64,000 nucleotides of DNA from UBA5796 sp040752455 (GTDB lineage Bacteria; Chloroflexota; Anaerolineae; Anaerolineales; Villigracilaceae), in contig JBMOMN010000048.1 in NCBI GenBank assembly GCA_049324115.1, forward strand, positions 149,284-213,283, written 5' to 3'. The translations under genes were made by a program, and so were the position numbers. The notes under the pieces were generated by a model. The model ran no database searches. It worked only from the letters and a program-made list of their open reading frames with translations, and was not told the origin of the DNA. Below, piece by piece: positions 16,896-25,597 of the stretch (the first letter of the stretch is position 1; every line of letters starts with the position of its first letter).

Positions 16896-17993
16896 TCAAT
16901 ACCTCACCCGCGGGTCAACGAGGGAGTAGATCACGTCAACAGCCAGGCTGATCAGCGCCACCAGGAGGGCGAAGACCGTGATCACGCTTTGCACGGCGGT
17001 GTAGTCACGGGATGAGATGCGCTCCACGAGATAGCGGCCCATGCCGGGCCAGGAGAAGACCGTCTCGGTCAGGACGGCCCCGGCCAACAGGATCGCCACC
17101 TGCAAGCCAATCAGTGTAATGACCGGGATCATGGCGTTCTTCAGGGCATGCCCGTAGACCAGGATGCGCTCGCGGATGCCGCGAGCGCGGGCGGCGGCGA
17201 TGTAATCGGCTTGCAGGGTCTCGATCACGTTGATGCGGGTCATACGGACGAACACGCCAGACAGGATCAGCCCGAGTGTCACGGTGGGCAGGACGAGGTG
17301 TTGCAGGACCGATCCCAGGGCGGCCCAGTTGCCGGTGATCAACGCATCCACCGCGTAGAGATTGGTAATGTGTTTAATGGTCGTTCCAATGATCGGGTCA
17401 ATCCGCCCGGAAATGGGCAACCATCCGAATTGGATCCCGAAAACGAGTTGCATGATCAGGCCGAGCCAGAATATGGGCAGGGAATAGATCACCACCGAAT
17501 AAATCCGCCACAGGTAATCGGCGGTGCGTTTACGTTTCGAAGCCGCAAATGTACCACCCCACACCCCGATCAGCAGGGCAAGGATCGAGGAGGGGATGAC
17601 CAATTCCAAGGTAGCGGGAAATCGTTCGCTCATTTCATCCACGATCGGGCGGTGCCCGCCGATGAGCGAATTCCCGAAATCCAGTGTAACCATATCCCCG
17701 AGGAAGCGGCCGTATTGGACGATCAAGGGATCGTTGAGACCCAGTTGCCCGCGAATCTGCTGGATCAGTTCCGGGCTTCCCTTGGGTCCCAGAGCCGAAC
17801 GGACCGGGTCGCCGGGCAGGACGCGCATGACGAAGAAGACCAGCGTGGCCAGGATGAAAACCATCGGCAGGGTCAAGGCGATGCGGGTCAGGATATAGTG
17901 GCGCAGACCGGTCGAGCCGCGAATGAAAACATAGGCGAGCAACAAAACGGCAGGCACGCCGATCATAAGGGCAATCAGGGCGATGGGCGACAT
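16896..17993 (-). CDS. dppB: Oligopeptide ABC transporter permease (DppB/OppB)
   Basis: 365 residues. The DppB hallmarks are present: 'RIALTLPMVFILATLVFFVMR', 'LPGDPV', the loop 'QLGLNDPLIVQYGRFL', the EAA-like 'YIAAARARGIRE' and 'GAVLTETVFSWPGMGRYLVE', ending 'DPRVRY'. An extra N-terminal membrane segment (about residues 3-23) precedes the canonical start, so a later start near Leu31 is possible. It ends 3 nt before dppC. A perfect 12-bp stem separates it from dppA. Confidence 0.93.
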   Translation of the reverse strand: MSPIALIALMIGVPAVLLLAYVFIRGSTGLRHYILTRIALTLPMVFILATLVFFVMRVLPGDPVRSALGPKGSPELIQQIRGQLGLNDPLIVQYGRFLGDMVTLDFGNSLIGGHRPIVDEMSERFPATLELVIPSSILALLIGVWGGTFAASKRKRTADYLWRIYSVVIYSLPIFWLGLIMQLVFGIQFGWLPISGRIDPIIGTTIKHITNLYAVDALITGNWAALGSVLQHLVLPTVTLGLILSGVFVRMTRINVIETLQADYIAAARARGIRERILVYGHALKNAMIPVITLIGLQVAILLAGAVLTETVFSWPGMGRYLVERISSRDYTAVQSVITVFALLVALISLAVDVIYSLVDPRVRY

Positions 17994-18017
17994 GTTTCTC
18001 TTTACAAAGGATAGTGT

Positions 18018-18043
18018 AAGGGGCGGGTTGGAACCCGCCCCTT
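18018..18043 (-). promoter_or_regulatory. Intercistronic hairpin between dppA and dppB
   Basis: AAGGGGCGGGTT (18018-18029) and AACCCGCCCCTT (18032-18043) are perfect 12-bp arms around GG. There is no T-run, so a stabilising or partial-attenuation stem is more likely than a full terminator. It would leave the binding protein in excess of the membrane parts, a common arrangement in ABC operons. Confidence 0.6.
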
Positions 18044-18062
18044 GTTGTGCGGCAACGTAATG

Positions 18063-19754
18063 TTACGGCGTCTTGGTCAGGGTGGAGTAGTTGAACTCGA
18101 TCGTGCCGGCGATGTTCAGGGTCTCAGGTGTGGAGAACAGATCCGAGCCGTGGATGTAATCGCGGTAGACGATGTACTCCGGGTTGAAGAACAGCGGGAG
18201 CGTCACAACCAGTTCGGCGTAGACATCCTGGACCTGCTTGTAAAGTTCGGCGCGCTTGGTCAGGTCGGTTTCCACAGCTGCCTGATTCAACAGGTCAACC
18301 AGTTGCTGGGCCTTTTCGTTGATCGGCTCGCCGTAGTCGGTGCCTTCTTTGGCAAGCGACACGTTGGTGCCCAAACCGCCGTTATAGACGAACGGCTCCA
18401 GATAGTTGGACGGATCGGGATAGTCGAAGAACCAACCCAGAACGCCAATGGCGTAGGATTCGCCGCCGGTCAGGGCGGTGACGTAGGTGCTCCATTCCTG
18501 CGCTTGCAGGGTGACTTTGATAGCGCCAGTGGCTTCGAGTTGTTTCTGGATCACCTGCATCCAGGCGGCAGTCTCCGCGCCGTAGTGTTCGGGCGGGTAC
18601 CACATTTCAAGTTGCAGGGGATTGGCCTCGGTGTAGCCGGAAGCTGCCAGGAATTCCTTGGCCTTGTCCAGGTTCGGCGAGGCGAACATCGCGTCGAAGG
18701 TCTCCTGGGCGCCCAGGAAGCCGGGCGGGACCATCGAGTAGAGCGGTGTAACCTGGCCGCCGTAGACCGTGTCGGAGATCTCGTCCCGGTCGATGGCCGA
18801 AGCGATAGCCTTGGCCACGTTCGGGTCGTCCATCGGGGCCATGGTGTGGTTGAGGACCAGGTAACGGATCGAGCCGCCATCGATGGTCTCAGCCACGATC
18901 CCAGGAGTGCCTTTCAACTGGCCGAACAGTTCGTAGCCGAGGACGCGCCAGGCGATGTCGATCTCGCCGTTCTGGAGGGCCAGGGCTTCGGTCTGCGGAT
19001 CGGCGAACTGGCGCACGATGATCCGGCTGACCTGCGGTTTCAGGTCACCGGTGTAGTAGGGATTCGGCTCGAAGACGATCTGTTCGTTCTGCGTATACTG
19101 CGAGACGAACCAGGGGCCGGTGCCGTAGATTGGCGCTTCGGGGAACAGCAGGCATTCGTCAGCCGGGAAGTTGTTGGGGTTGGCCGGCGTGTAGGTGGCG
19201 CTCGCCAACAGTTGCGGGAAGTAGGCCACGGGTTGCTTCAGGGTGAAGACGATGGTCTTGGCATCCGGCGCGGTTACGCTGGCCAGGTACGGCGTCGCCA
19301 GTGCGCCGGCAACACCGTTCGGGCAGTCGGGTCCAATGGTGAGCAGACGATTGATGCTGTCAGCGTAGATTTGCGCGGTCAGGTCGGTGCCGTCACCGAA
19401 TTTGATCCCATCCTTCAGGGTGAAGGTGTAGGTCAGGCCATCCTCGGAAATGGTCCCCATATCGGTGGCGAGGGATGGCATGAGTTGATCGCCGGTACCG
19501 GGCTGCCACTTGAGCAGGCCGTCGTTGATGTTCTTGATGATCTCCCAGTCGCGGAAGGCGTAGGCATCGGCTGGGTCAAAGCTGGCGATCGCGTCGGTGG
19601 TACCGATGATGATCGTATCCGCCGGGGTGCCGGCGGGCGGCTCGGTGGCCGCAGGCGGCGCTGCAGTCGGCGTTGCTGCTGGCCCGCAGGCACCCAGGAT
19701 CATGCTTACCACGATCAGCAGGCTGGTTACAAGGAACCATTTGGTAGACTTCAT
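18063..19754 (-). CDS. dppA: Oligopeptide ABC transporter substrate-binding lipoprotein (SBP family 5)
   Basis: 563 residues, starting with AAGGAG upstream of ATG 19754. The signal peptide ends in lipobox LGAC (Cys23), followed by an Ala/Pro/Thr linker. The SBP_bac_5 fold is recognisable from 'DAIASFDPADAYAFRDWEI', 'LTYTFTLKDGIKFGDGTDLTA', 'AIASAIDRDEI' and 'GYTEANPLQLEMWY'. It binds peptides outside the membrane and delivers them to DppBC. It is the first gene of the five-gene operon; a TATAAT box lies upstream. Confidence 0.95.
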   Translation of the reverse strand: MKSTKWFLVTSLLIVVSMILGACGPAATPTAAPPAATEPPAGTPADTIIIGTTDAIASFDPADAYAFRDWEIIKNINDGLLKWQPGTGDQLMPSLATDMGTISEDGLTYTFTLKDGIKFGDGTDLTAQIYADSINRLLTIGPDCPNGVAGALATPYLASVTAPDAKTIVFTLKQPVAYFPQLLASATYTPANPNNFPADECLLFPEAPIYGTGPWFVSQYTQNEQIVFEPNPYYTGDLKPQVSRIIVRQFADPQTEALALQNGEIDIAWRVLGYELFGQLKGTPGIVAETIDGGSIRYLVLNHTMAPMDDPNVAKAIASAIDRDEISDTVYGGQVTPLYSMVPPGFLGAQETFDAMFASPNLDKAKEFLAASGYTEANPLQLEMWYPPEHYGAETAAWMQVIQKQLEATGAIKVTLQAQEWSTYVTALTGGESYAIGVLGWFFDYPDPSNYLEPFVYNGGLGTNVSLAKEGTDYGEPINEKAQQLVDLLNQAAVETDLTKRAELYKQVQDVYAELVVTLPLFFNPEYIVYRDYIHGSDLFSTPETLNIAGTIEFNYSTLTKTP

Positions 19755-19863
19755 AACTCTCTCTCCTTTTTGGGGGTATGGAAATAAAAGATAGGCGGGT
19801 CGATGGTCGCGAATTTGCGCTAAAGCCTCCTTTCATCTGTCCTGGTAGAGCAAACAGGTGATT

Positions 19864-19869
19864 ATTATA
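19864..19869 (-). promoter_or_regulatory. -10 box of the dpp operon
   Basis: TATAAT on the minus strand, 110 nt upstream of dppA. No convincing -35 was seen, and the leader of about 100 nt shows no recognisable riboswitch. Confidence 0.45.
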
Positions 19870-19912
19870 CCTCGGAAGGTAATTTCAGAAATCTCGCGGG
19901 GTGCATACACGG

Positions 19913-20413
19913 CTATGTGGCTTCCTCGATCTTCATAATCCCGAACAGCCGCCAGAGGCCGCGCATCATGGCGTGGCCGAAATCGGGACTGAGGAACTGG
20001 TTCGGGCACGAGCCGGGGATGACCGCGATCCCGTTTTCACGGCAGGCAGCCACCGCATCCCGCGAGACGCTGGTCATGCTCGCCGCCAAACCGGGCCTGG
20101 TTCCCATCATGCAGTGCATCCAGACGTGCTTGATCCCCAAATCCACGCACTGCCGGACGATTTGATCCGTCACTTTCGGGCTGGTGAGGATGAAGACCGC
20201 TTCCGGTTTTTCCGGGATGGAGGCCAAGTCCGGGTAGCAGGGATCGCCGTTGAATTCGCTAATACGCGGGTTGACCGCGAAGACCTGGTAGCCGTTCTCC
20301 TTGAATTTGTTGTAGGCCAGGTTGCAGCCCGTCTCGCGCTTATCGGATACCCCAACGACTGCTATCTTCTTTTGGACGAGGAAGTCTCGAACCATTTCGT
20401 CTATTCTTGCCAT
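19913..20413 (-). CDS. CoA-binding domain protein (YccU/COG1832 type)
   Basis: 166 residues with a Rossmann-like CoA-binding fold. The N-terminal glycine loop is 'KKIAVVGVSDKRETGCNLA', then 'GYQVFAVNPRISEFNG' and a C-terminal 'GIAVIPGSCPNQ'. These small proteins resemble the CoA-binding domain of succinyl-CoA synthetase alpha and are of unknown specific function. It appears monocistronic, lying downstream of nothing on its strand and about 110 nt from the dpp promoter. Confidence 0.88.
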   Translation of the reverse strand: MARIDEMVRDFLVQKKIAVVGVSDKRETGCNLAYNKFKENGYQVFAVNPRISEFNGDPCYPDLASIPEKPEAVFILTSPKVTDQIVRQCVDLGIKHVWMHCMMGTRPGLAASMTSVSRDAVAACRENGIAVIPGSCPNQFLSPDFGHAMMRGLWRLFGIMKIEEAT

Positions 20414-20534
20414 AGTTTGCTCCTGTTGTTGACCACGATATTGTACACTGTTTCACATTCCATCAGAGACTCTAAACAGTAAACAATTCTTGAAAATGAT
20501 AAGGGGTTGTAAGCTAACTTTACACACGAAAATT

Positions 20535-20540
20535 TATAAT
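20535..20540 (+). promoter_or_regulatory. -10 box TATAAT of the secreted lectin/peptidase-like gene
   Basis: TATAAT about 100 nt upstream of the ATG at 20637. The 222-nt gap around it is distinctly AT-rich, and no clear -35 is visible. Confidence 0.4.
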
Positions 20541-20636
20541 TGACACTCGAAAGGCAGGTGCAATGGGCAAATAGAAATCTCCCCAAAATAATCCATCTCA
20601 TCAATCCAATATCTTCAGACAAAGGATATCAAAGCT

Positions 20637-21722
20637 ATGAACCAGCAAGCCTTTTCGAAGTTCTTTCAAACCGTCTCAGCCCTGATCCTGGCAGTGGCCT
20701 TATTCCTGGCAAACGTCGTCGCTGCCAAAGCAGAGGGAGGCGGGGTTACGCCGACAGCCCTCCCCAATCCGGGGGCCGTACTGCCAATCCCGGTGTCGGC
20801 CACGGGGAAATATTCAAAGGGGGCGCACAAATCCGGGTTCAAAATGGGATACATCACCAACCGGGGAGTCCAATCCAGCAGCATTGATATTGGCTACTCC
20901 GGGACAGTTGTTGCGCCCATCGCGGGCACGCTTGCCGTCGCAGTGGATTGCGGCGACCACCAGATCGCCTTCATCCGCGGGACTCGCGGCTCGGATGGCT
21001 ACGGCTGGGCCGTTGGATTGACTCATGTCTATATCAATACGACTGTCCGAAATAAAACCGTCACCCAGGGACAGGTGATCGGCAAGACTGTCCCGCCGCC
21101 GGCTTACCCCGGAAAGGGCTGCGGGTACGGCTCCGGCTCACACATCCATTACACCCTCATGCGCTGGAAAATGGGAAGCAAGGGTCCCCTCTACACCGAG
21201 CAGAGCATCGTCAATACCTATCTCGCCCAATGGATCGTGAAAAGCACCTACCTGGACGGCCCTCGTAATGATGTCCAGGTGGGCGGGATGATCAGGGACC
21301 TGGCGAAGATCACCTCGGTGCGAAGCGGGAAAGTGATTGATGCCTATACCAGCGGCATCCAGATTTGGACCTTCGGCAGCACCAACCAAAACCAGCAGTG
21401 GGTCATCATTTACGCGCCCAACGACCCGGGTTATGTGTACCTGAAAAGCCTTTCACGCGACAAGTGCATCTATTCCCCGAATGGCACCGACGGCGCGTTG
21501 ATACCATTCACCACCTGCGGGGCCGAGAATCAAAAAGTCAGGTTCACCGCCATCCCCAACCTGCCGGGTAAGGTTGCAATCCAATTCAAGACGAGCGGCA
21601 AAGTCTTGGATGTGATCACCAACTGGAACGATCCCAACAGCGGCAAAGCCAACGGGACGCGCATCCAGCAGTGGTCGCCGTTCTACGGTAACAACCAGCA
21701 ATGGGTGATCTCGAAACCTTGA
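20637..21722 (+). CDS. Secreted M23-peptidase-like protein with C-terminal ricin-type lectin domain
   Basis: 361 residues. A signal peptide (about residues 1-32, ending near VAAKA) precedes an M23/lysostaphin-like fold (about 45-200): 'SIDIGYSGTVVAPIAGTL', 'GLTHVYI' and 'GSHIHYTLM'. The HxH and preceding His are present, but the first zinc-ligand His (four residues before the Asp) is Ser, so peptidase activity is doubtful. Residues about 225-361 form a ricin-type beta-trefoil with 'NQQWVI' repeats, suggesting glycan binding. A rho-independent terminator follows directly. Confidence 0.8.
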   Translation: MNQQAFSKFFQTVSALILAVALFLANVVAAKAEGGGVTPTALPNPGAVLPIPVSATGKYSKGAHKSGFKMGYITNRGVQSSSIDIGYSGTVVAPIAGTLAVAVDCGDHQIAFIRGTRGSDGYGWAVGLTHVYINTTVRNKTVTQGQVIGKTVPPPAYPGKGCGYGSGSHIHYTLMRWKMGSKGPLYTEQSIVNTYLAQWIVKSTYLDGPRNDVQVGGMIRDLAKITSVRSGKVIDAYTSGIQIWTFGSTNQNQQWVIIYAPNDPGYVYLKSLSRDKCIYSPNGTDGALIPFTTCGAENQKVRFTAIPNLPGKVAIQFKTSGKVLDVITNWNDPNSGKANGTRIQQWSPFYGNNQQWVISKP

Positions 21723-21737
21723 TGCTGCCAGTCACTT

Positions 21738-21779
21738 AAAAACGAGAGCGTCATCCCCGGAGATGACGCTCTCGTTTTT
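21738..21779. terminator. Strong bidirectional terminator
   Basis: AAAAACGAGAGCGTCATC (21738-21755) pairs perfectly with GATGACGCTCTCGTTTTT (21762-21779). It separates two converging genes. Confidence 0.93.
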
Positions 21780-21799
21780 CACATGATTACGACGTTGAT

Positions 21800-22213
21800 C
21801 TACTGCCAGGCTGCCAGGATCGCCCCGAAGAGCAGCAGGTTGACGAGGTGATTCCCGGCCTCGATGGCCCAGACCTTCAGGCTGTGACCAGCGAACAGTT
21901 TGTTGACCAGGTTGGTCGGGGCGACGAAGCCGAGCCAGATCATGAACCCGGCCAAGGCCCCCGCGCCGAGAGTGTTGCTGCCCATGACGCTCAGCATGAA
22001 GCCGGTCGCGGTGGCCTGGACGAAAGCGGACAAGACCGTGAGCACCCAGATCATGGCTTCGGGGGTTCGATAGCTCATCTCACCTTCAGTTTTGCCGATC
22101 TCCTTGAGCCAGGCAGAGAAGAAAACCTTCGGGTGATACCAGACGAACCCGCTGACCATACTGGCCACGACGCAAGCGACAACGGCCAACCAATTGATAG
22201 CGCTAAAGTCCAT
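21800..22213 (-). CDS. DUF1761 family membrane protein
   Basis: 137 residues with four predicted membrane helices. Family features: an N-terminal 'INWLAVVACVVASMVSGFVWY', then 'WYHPKVFFSAWLKEIGK' and a C-terminal 'GNHLVNLLLFGAILAAW'. No function is established for the family. It is isolated, converging with the lectin gene. Confidence 0.82.
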   Translation of the reverse strand: MDFSAINWLAVVACVVASMVSGFVWYHPKVFFSAWLKEIGKTEGEMSYRTPEAMIWVLTVLSAFVQATATGFMLSVMGSNTLGAGALAGFMIWLGFVAPTNLVNKLFAGHSLKVWAIEAGNHLVNLLLFGAILAAWQ

Positions 22214-22310
22214 TCGAGCCTCCTACGGATAAATGTGGATTGGCACGCCCAATCCTTCACGATTAAAAACCCAGAATATATGTTCGAGATACGACCAATG
22301 AAGGGACGAA

Positions 22311-23330
22311 TTACCCCGAATATTTCAGGGCGATCAGGGTCGCGTCATCCTCCAGCCGTTTATTTTCGCCGAAAGCGTTCAAGCCCTGGCGCACCACCTG
22401 GATCAGGTCCGAGGCGGATAAATCCTTGTTGTTCTGGATCAGGCCGCTCAGCCGGTGTTGACCGAACTGCTCATTCAACGGGTTCTGGGCCTCGGTCACG
22501 CCATCCGTGTAGAACAGGAGCACGTCCCCGGCCGAGAGGGTCATCGAATGGGCCTGCGGGTGGAAGTCTTCCAGCAGCCCGACCGCCGCGATGGTCGGCT
22601 TCAACCAGCGGGTCTCGTTGTAATGCCGGCTCAGCCAGGCGGGCGGGTTGTGGCCGGCATTGACGTACTCCAGGCTGCGGCTGGCCGGGTCGAAACGGGC
22701 CAGGAAAACGGTGACGAACGTGGTGAAATTGATGTTGTGGATGTAGAAACGGTTGATGCGTTCGACGATTTCGGCAGGGGAATCGGTTTCGGGAGCGATC
22801 GTCCGCAGGGCGGTTTGCAGGCTGCTCATCAGCATCCCGGCCGAGACGCCGTGCCCGCTCACGTCGGCGATGACCAGGCCGGGCATCCCGTCCCGGAACT
22901 GGAAAAAGTCGAAGTAATCCCCGCCGATGATCTCCGACGGGCGGCTGAAAGCGGCCAGGTCCACACCCCGGATCTCCGGGATGCGCTGCGGCAGCAGGGC
23001 GCGCTGGACGACCTGCGACAGCTCAAGCTCGGCCTCCAGGCGGCGCATCTCCTCCGGCGAATAATGGTCCAGGCAGACCGAGGCGGTGTAATCCATCTCC
23101 AGCCGGCCGGATTCGATGTAGCCGTGGCAGACGGTACACAGGCCGAGGGTCTGGTCTTCGATCTTTTCCAGGCTGGCTTCGATCACGTCCAGGTGGGTCT
23201 GGACTTCAGTCTCGTCCCCGCAAAGGCAGATTTCCTTCTCCGCATCGGGAGCCGTTTCCAGGAATTCGGTAATGGTGTGACGCTTTTGCTCCAGGCGTTT
23301 CTGGATGCGAGGGTAAAGGTCAGGGTACAT
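22311..23330 (-). CDS. PP2C-type (SpoIIE/RsbU) phosphatase with N-terminal DksA/TraR-like zinc finger
   Basis: 339 residues. An N-terminal helical region carries Cys65-x2-Cys68-x17-Cys86-x2-His89, the exact DksA/TraR spacing with the last Cys as His. A short coiled helix ('ELELSQVVQRALLPQ') leads to a SpoIIE/RsbU phosphatase domain (about 110-339) with metal-binding 'GGDYFDFF', 'IADVSGHGVSA', 'YTDGVTEA' and 'DDATLIALK'. RsbU-type enzymes dephosphorylate anti-anti-sigma proteins in partner-switching control; no such partner is encoded in this window. Confidence 0.9.
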   Translation of the reverse strand: MYPDLYPRIQKRLEQKRHTITEFLETAPDAEKEICLCGDETEVQTHLDVIEASLEKIEDQTLGLCTVCHGYIESGRLEMDYTASVCLDHYSPEEMRRLEAELELSQVVQRALLPQRIPEIRGVDLAAFSRPSEIIGGDYFDFFQFRDGMPGLVIADVSGHGVSAGMLMSSLQTALRTIAPETDSPAEIVERINRFYIHNINFTTFVTVFLARFDPASRSLEYVNAGHNPPAWLSRHYNETRWLKPTIAAVGLLEDFHPQAHSMTLSAGDVLLFYTDGVTEAQNPLNEQFGQHRLSGLIQNNKDLSASDLIQVVRQGLNAFGENKRLEDDATLIALKYSG

Positions 23331-23448
23331 GGCTTGCTCCGTTCAAGGTACCGATAACTAGAACATTTGTTATACTATATCACCCCGGAAATGATTTGAC
23401 AATGGTTAAAATTAACATCCTTCAATACCTGGTAATTGGAAATAGACG

Positions 23449-24075
23449 ATGACTATCCAAAATGACTACGACGAATGGGCCGAATCTTACGATGACGACG
23501 TTAACCTGACCCGAGACCTCGATCAAACCGTGACCCGTGGCCTGCTCGCCGGTTCGCGGGCGGATTCCGTCCTCGAGCTGGGCTGCGGGACCGGCAAAAA
23601 TACCGCCTTCTACGCCCAGATCGGGAGCAGCGTGCGCGCCCTCGATTTTTCAGCAGGCATGGTCGAGAAAGCCCGGCAGAAGGTGCGGGCGGGGAATGTC
23701 CGCTTCGAAATGGCAGACATCAGCCTCCGCTGGCCCTGCGACGAGGGCGAGTTCGACCTGATCGCCTGCAACCTGGTGCTGGAACATATCGAAGACCCGG
23801 GCCATATCTTCTCCGAGGCCGCCCGGACACTGCATCCCGGCGGCAAGTTCTTCATCAACGAACTGCATCCTTTCAAACAGTATGAAGGCAAAAAGGCTCG
23901 TTTCCATCGCCAGGGCGAAACCGTCAAAGTGGAGGCCTTCGTCCATCACCTCTCGGATTTCTCCAACGCGGCCGCGAGGAATGGGCTGAAGCTGGCCGGA
24001 TTCGACGAATTCTGGCACGAACAGGATGCGGGCAAACCGCCGCGGCTGGTGTCGTTCCTGTTCGAGAAAGGATGA
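23449..24075 (+). CDS. Class I SAM-dependent methyltransferase
   Basis: 208 residues. SAM-binding motif I is 'VLELGCGTGKNTAFYA' (about residues 43-58), then the motif II acid in 'VRALDFSAGMVEKAR' and 'FDLIACNLVLEHIEDPGHIF'. This is the Methyltransf_11/25 fold of small-molecule methyltransferases; the substrate is unknown. A -10-like TATACT lies at 23371-23376. The gene is monocistronic and converges on hicA. Confidence 0.88.
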   Translation: MTIQNDYDEWAESYDDDVNLTRDLDQTVTRGLLAGSRADSVLELGCGTGKNTAFYAQIGSSVRALDFSAGMVEKARQKVRAGNVRFEMADISLRWPCDEGEFDLIACNLVLEHIEDPGHIFSEAARTLHPGGKFFINELHPFKQYEGKKARFHRQGETVKVEAFVHHLSDFSNAAARNGLKLAGFDEFWHEQDAGKPPRLVSFLFEKG

Positions 24076-24095
24076 AATGCGCTGCCAGCCCACTG

Positions 24096-24124
24096 ACAAA
24101 AACCGGAGCCTTTCAGCTCCGGTT
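24096..24124 (-). terminator. Terminator of hicBA
   Basis: AACCGGAGC (24101-24109) and GCTCCGGTT (24116-24124) form a perfect stem. On the minus strand it is followed by TTTTT (24100-24096 region). The stem overlaps the hicA stop codon by two bases. Confidence 0.8.
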
Positions 24125-24353
24125 ACTTTACAACTATTAAAAATTCATCCGGTGATATTTTTGCCTGCTTAAGAATACTGTGCAATGTCCCAATGGCAAC
24201 TTCCTGGTGCATAGGGACAACACACCCTACACTTCCATCTGGTGTGGATTTTTTCATGACCACGTGGCTCCCTCGTTGGCGAACCTGAGCAAAACCAAGC
24301 CGTTCCAGGGCGCGAACAATTTCGCGCCCGGATAGATGTGGCAAATCAGGCAT
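24123..24353 (-). CDS. hicA: HicA-family mRNA interferase toxin
   Basis: 76 residues with the HicA double-stranded-RNA-binding-like fold. The catalytic His lies in 'RQRGSHVVMKK', and the family motif 'LSGREIVRALERLGF' is at the N-terminus. HicA cleaves mRNA and is blocked by HicB. It overlaps the hicB end by 8 nt, so the order is antitoxin first. Confidence 0.9.
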   Translation of the reverse strand: MPDLPHLSGREIVRALERLGFAQVRQRGSHVVMKKSTPDGSVGCVVPMHQEVAIGTLHSILKQAKISPDEFLIVVK

Positions 24354-24555
24354 AAGTCGCCACGTCGAAAGTAGTCATGAGTGGGCGGGCAGTCTCAGGC
24401 AGAGGGAATTCTTCAAGGTAGAGTTCCGTTGCTTCTTTCAAGTTGGCTACAGCCTCCTCGATGGTTTTTCCCTGACTGACAGTCCCAACTTCAGGACAGT
24501 CAGCCACATACCAGTCATCTTCTTTATGGATTACAGCAGTAAAAGTTCGGGTCAT
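24346..24555 (-). CDS. hicB: HicB-family antitoxin (short form)
   Basis: 69 residues with the partial RNase H-like HicB fold: 'FTAVIHKEDDWYVADCPEV', 'SQGKTIEEAVANLKEATELYL'. It has no C-terminal DNA-binding domain, so it is the short type. TATAAT (minus strand, 24581-24586) and CAGGAG (24563-24568) lie upstream. The operon is TA-only. Confidence 0.9.
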   Translation of the reverse strand: MTRTFTAVIHKEDDWYVADCPEVGTVSQGKTIEEAVANLKEATELYLEEFPLPETARPLMTTFDVATYA

Positions 24556-24622
24556 GGTAAAACTCCTGTCTCTTGCTCGAATTATACCCCCCTCACAATA
24601 AATCCTGAGGCAAGCAAATTCG

Positions 24623-25504
24623 TTAGTCAGCCTCGACCCTGACGTACCCGGCAGGCTTATCCCCCAGCAGCCCGCAGACCAGGTGATAGATGGCGTAGAG
24701 TTCGAGAGCGAAGGGCAGATAGCCGCCGTAACCGAGCAGCGGCATTTCGAAGAGGTGCAGCCAGTTACCCCAGGGGACGTGATAAACCCATTTCGGGTAC
24801 GAGAAATAATTCCACATCTCCCAGAAGAAAGCCGTCAACAGGACCCCCAGCCACAGGGCGACAACCGGACGCCAGTCCCCGCGCCGGGTCCAGTCCGCCA
24901 GGGAGCGGTTCCCCAGCCAGACGTTGACCGGTTCGAGGATGAAGTAGAGCGAGAGCCAGATGAAGGGGAAGAATACCTTCGGCCAGGCCAGCATCAGGGC
25001 CAGCATGGCCCAACCCAGGACGAAGAAGGCGGTCGTCGTCGGTTTGCCGGCGCCGATCACGGGTCCGGGCTTGAGGCGCTTGAGGAATCCAAAGCTGGCG
25101 ATCAATTCCGCAGCCCCGAACACGGCCGGGACCACGGTCGTAAAGCTCAGGGTCGTCCAAAAAGCGAATTGCAGCGGCGTGAAACTCCCGGCTCCGAGAT
25201 AAGTCCAGTTTTGGGTGCGCAGGTTGAGCAGTTCGAAAAGCCACCAGACCGGGGCCGAGACGAAGAACAGGCCGAGGTATTTGCGCCAATTGCGCCGCAG
25301 CAGGGACGTGCCTGTGCGCCAAAGGACCAGCCCGTCAATGGTGAGGCAGTAGCCCAGCCACAACGGGAAGAACCCCCAATGGGTGCGCAGACCGGGCAAG
25401 GTCCAATTGAGGCTCCAGAACACGGCGACCAGGCCCAGGCCGAGCCAGCCGTGTGGGGGAAATTTGGATTTCTCCAGGCTTTTGAGTTCGATTTTGGTGG
25501 TCAT
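24623..25504 (-). CDS. Integral membrane protein of unknown function
   Basis: 293 residues from ATG 25504 (an in-frame TTG lies at 25510). About seven to eight hydrophobic segments are rich in aromatic residues, for example 'GLGLVAVFWSLNWTLPG', 'APVWWLFELLNLRTQNW', 'LGWAMLALMLAW' and 'LLTAFFWEMWNYFSYP'. I do not recognise a characterised family. It may share a transcript with nothing else; a terminator follows upstream at 25553-25574 for the next gene. Confidence 0.75.
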   Translation of the reverse strand: MTTKIELKSLEKSKFPPHGWLGLGLVAVFWSLNWTLPGLRTHWGFFPLWLGYCLTIDGLVLWRTGTSLLRRNWRKYLGLFFVSAPVWWLFELLNLRTQNWTYLGAGSFTPLQFAFWTTLSFTTVVPAVFGAAELIASFGFLKRLKPGPVIGAGKPTTTAFFVLGWAMLALMLAWPKVFFPFIWLSLYFILEPVNVWLGNRSLADWTRRGDWRPVVALWLGVLLTAFFWEMWNYFSYPKWVYHVPWGNWLHLFEMPLLGYGGYLPFALELYAIYHLVCGLLGDKPAGYVRVEAD

Positions 25505-25552
25505 GCCCAAAGTTTACCCTGATTCCCGCCAACGAGCGCGCCCGATACCAAA

Positions 25553-25574
25553 AGACCGCCCCGGAGGGCGGTCT
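25553..25574 (-). terminator. Terminator of the small lipoprotein gene
   Basis: AGACCGCCC and GGGCGGTCT around CGGA. The minus-strand transcript continues into TTTT. Confidence 0.8.
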
Positions 25575-25597
25575 GGCTTCATCAGCGGGCGCAGGCT

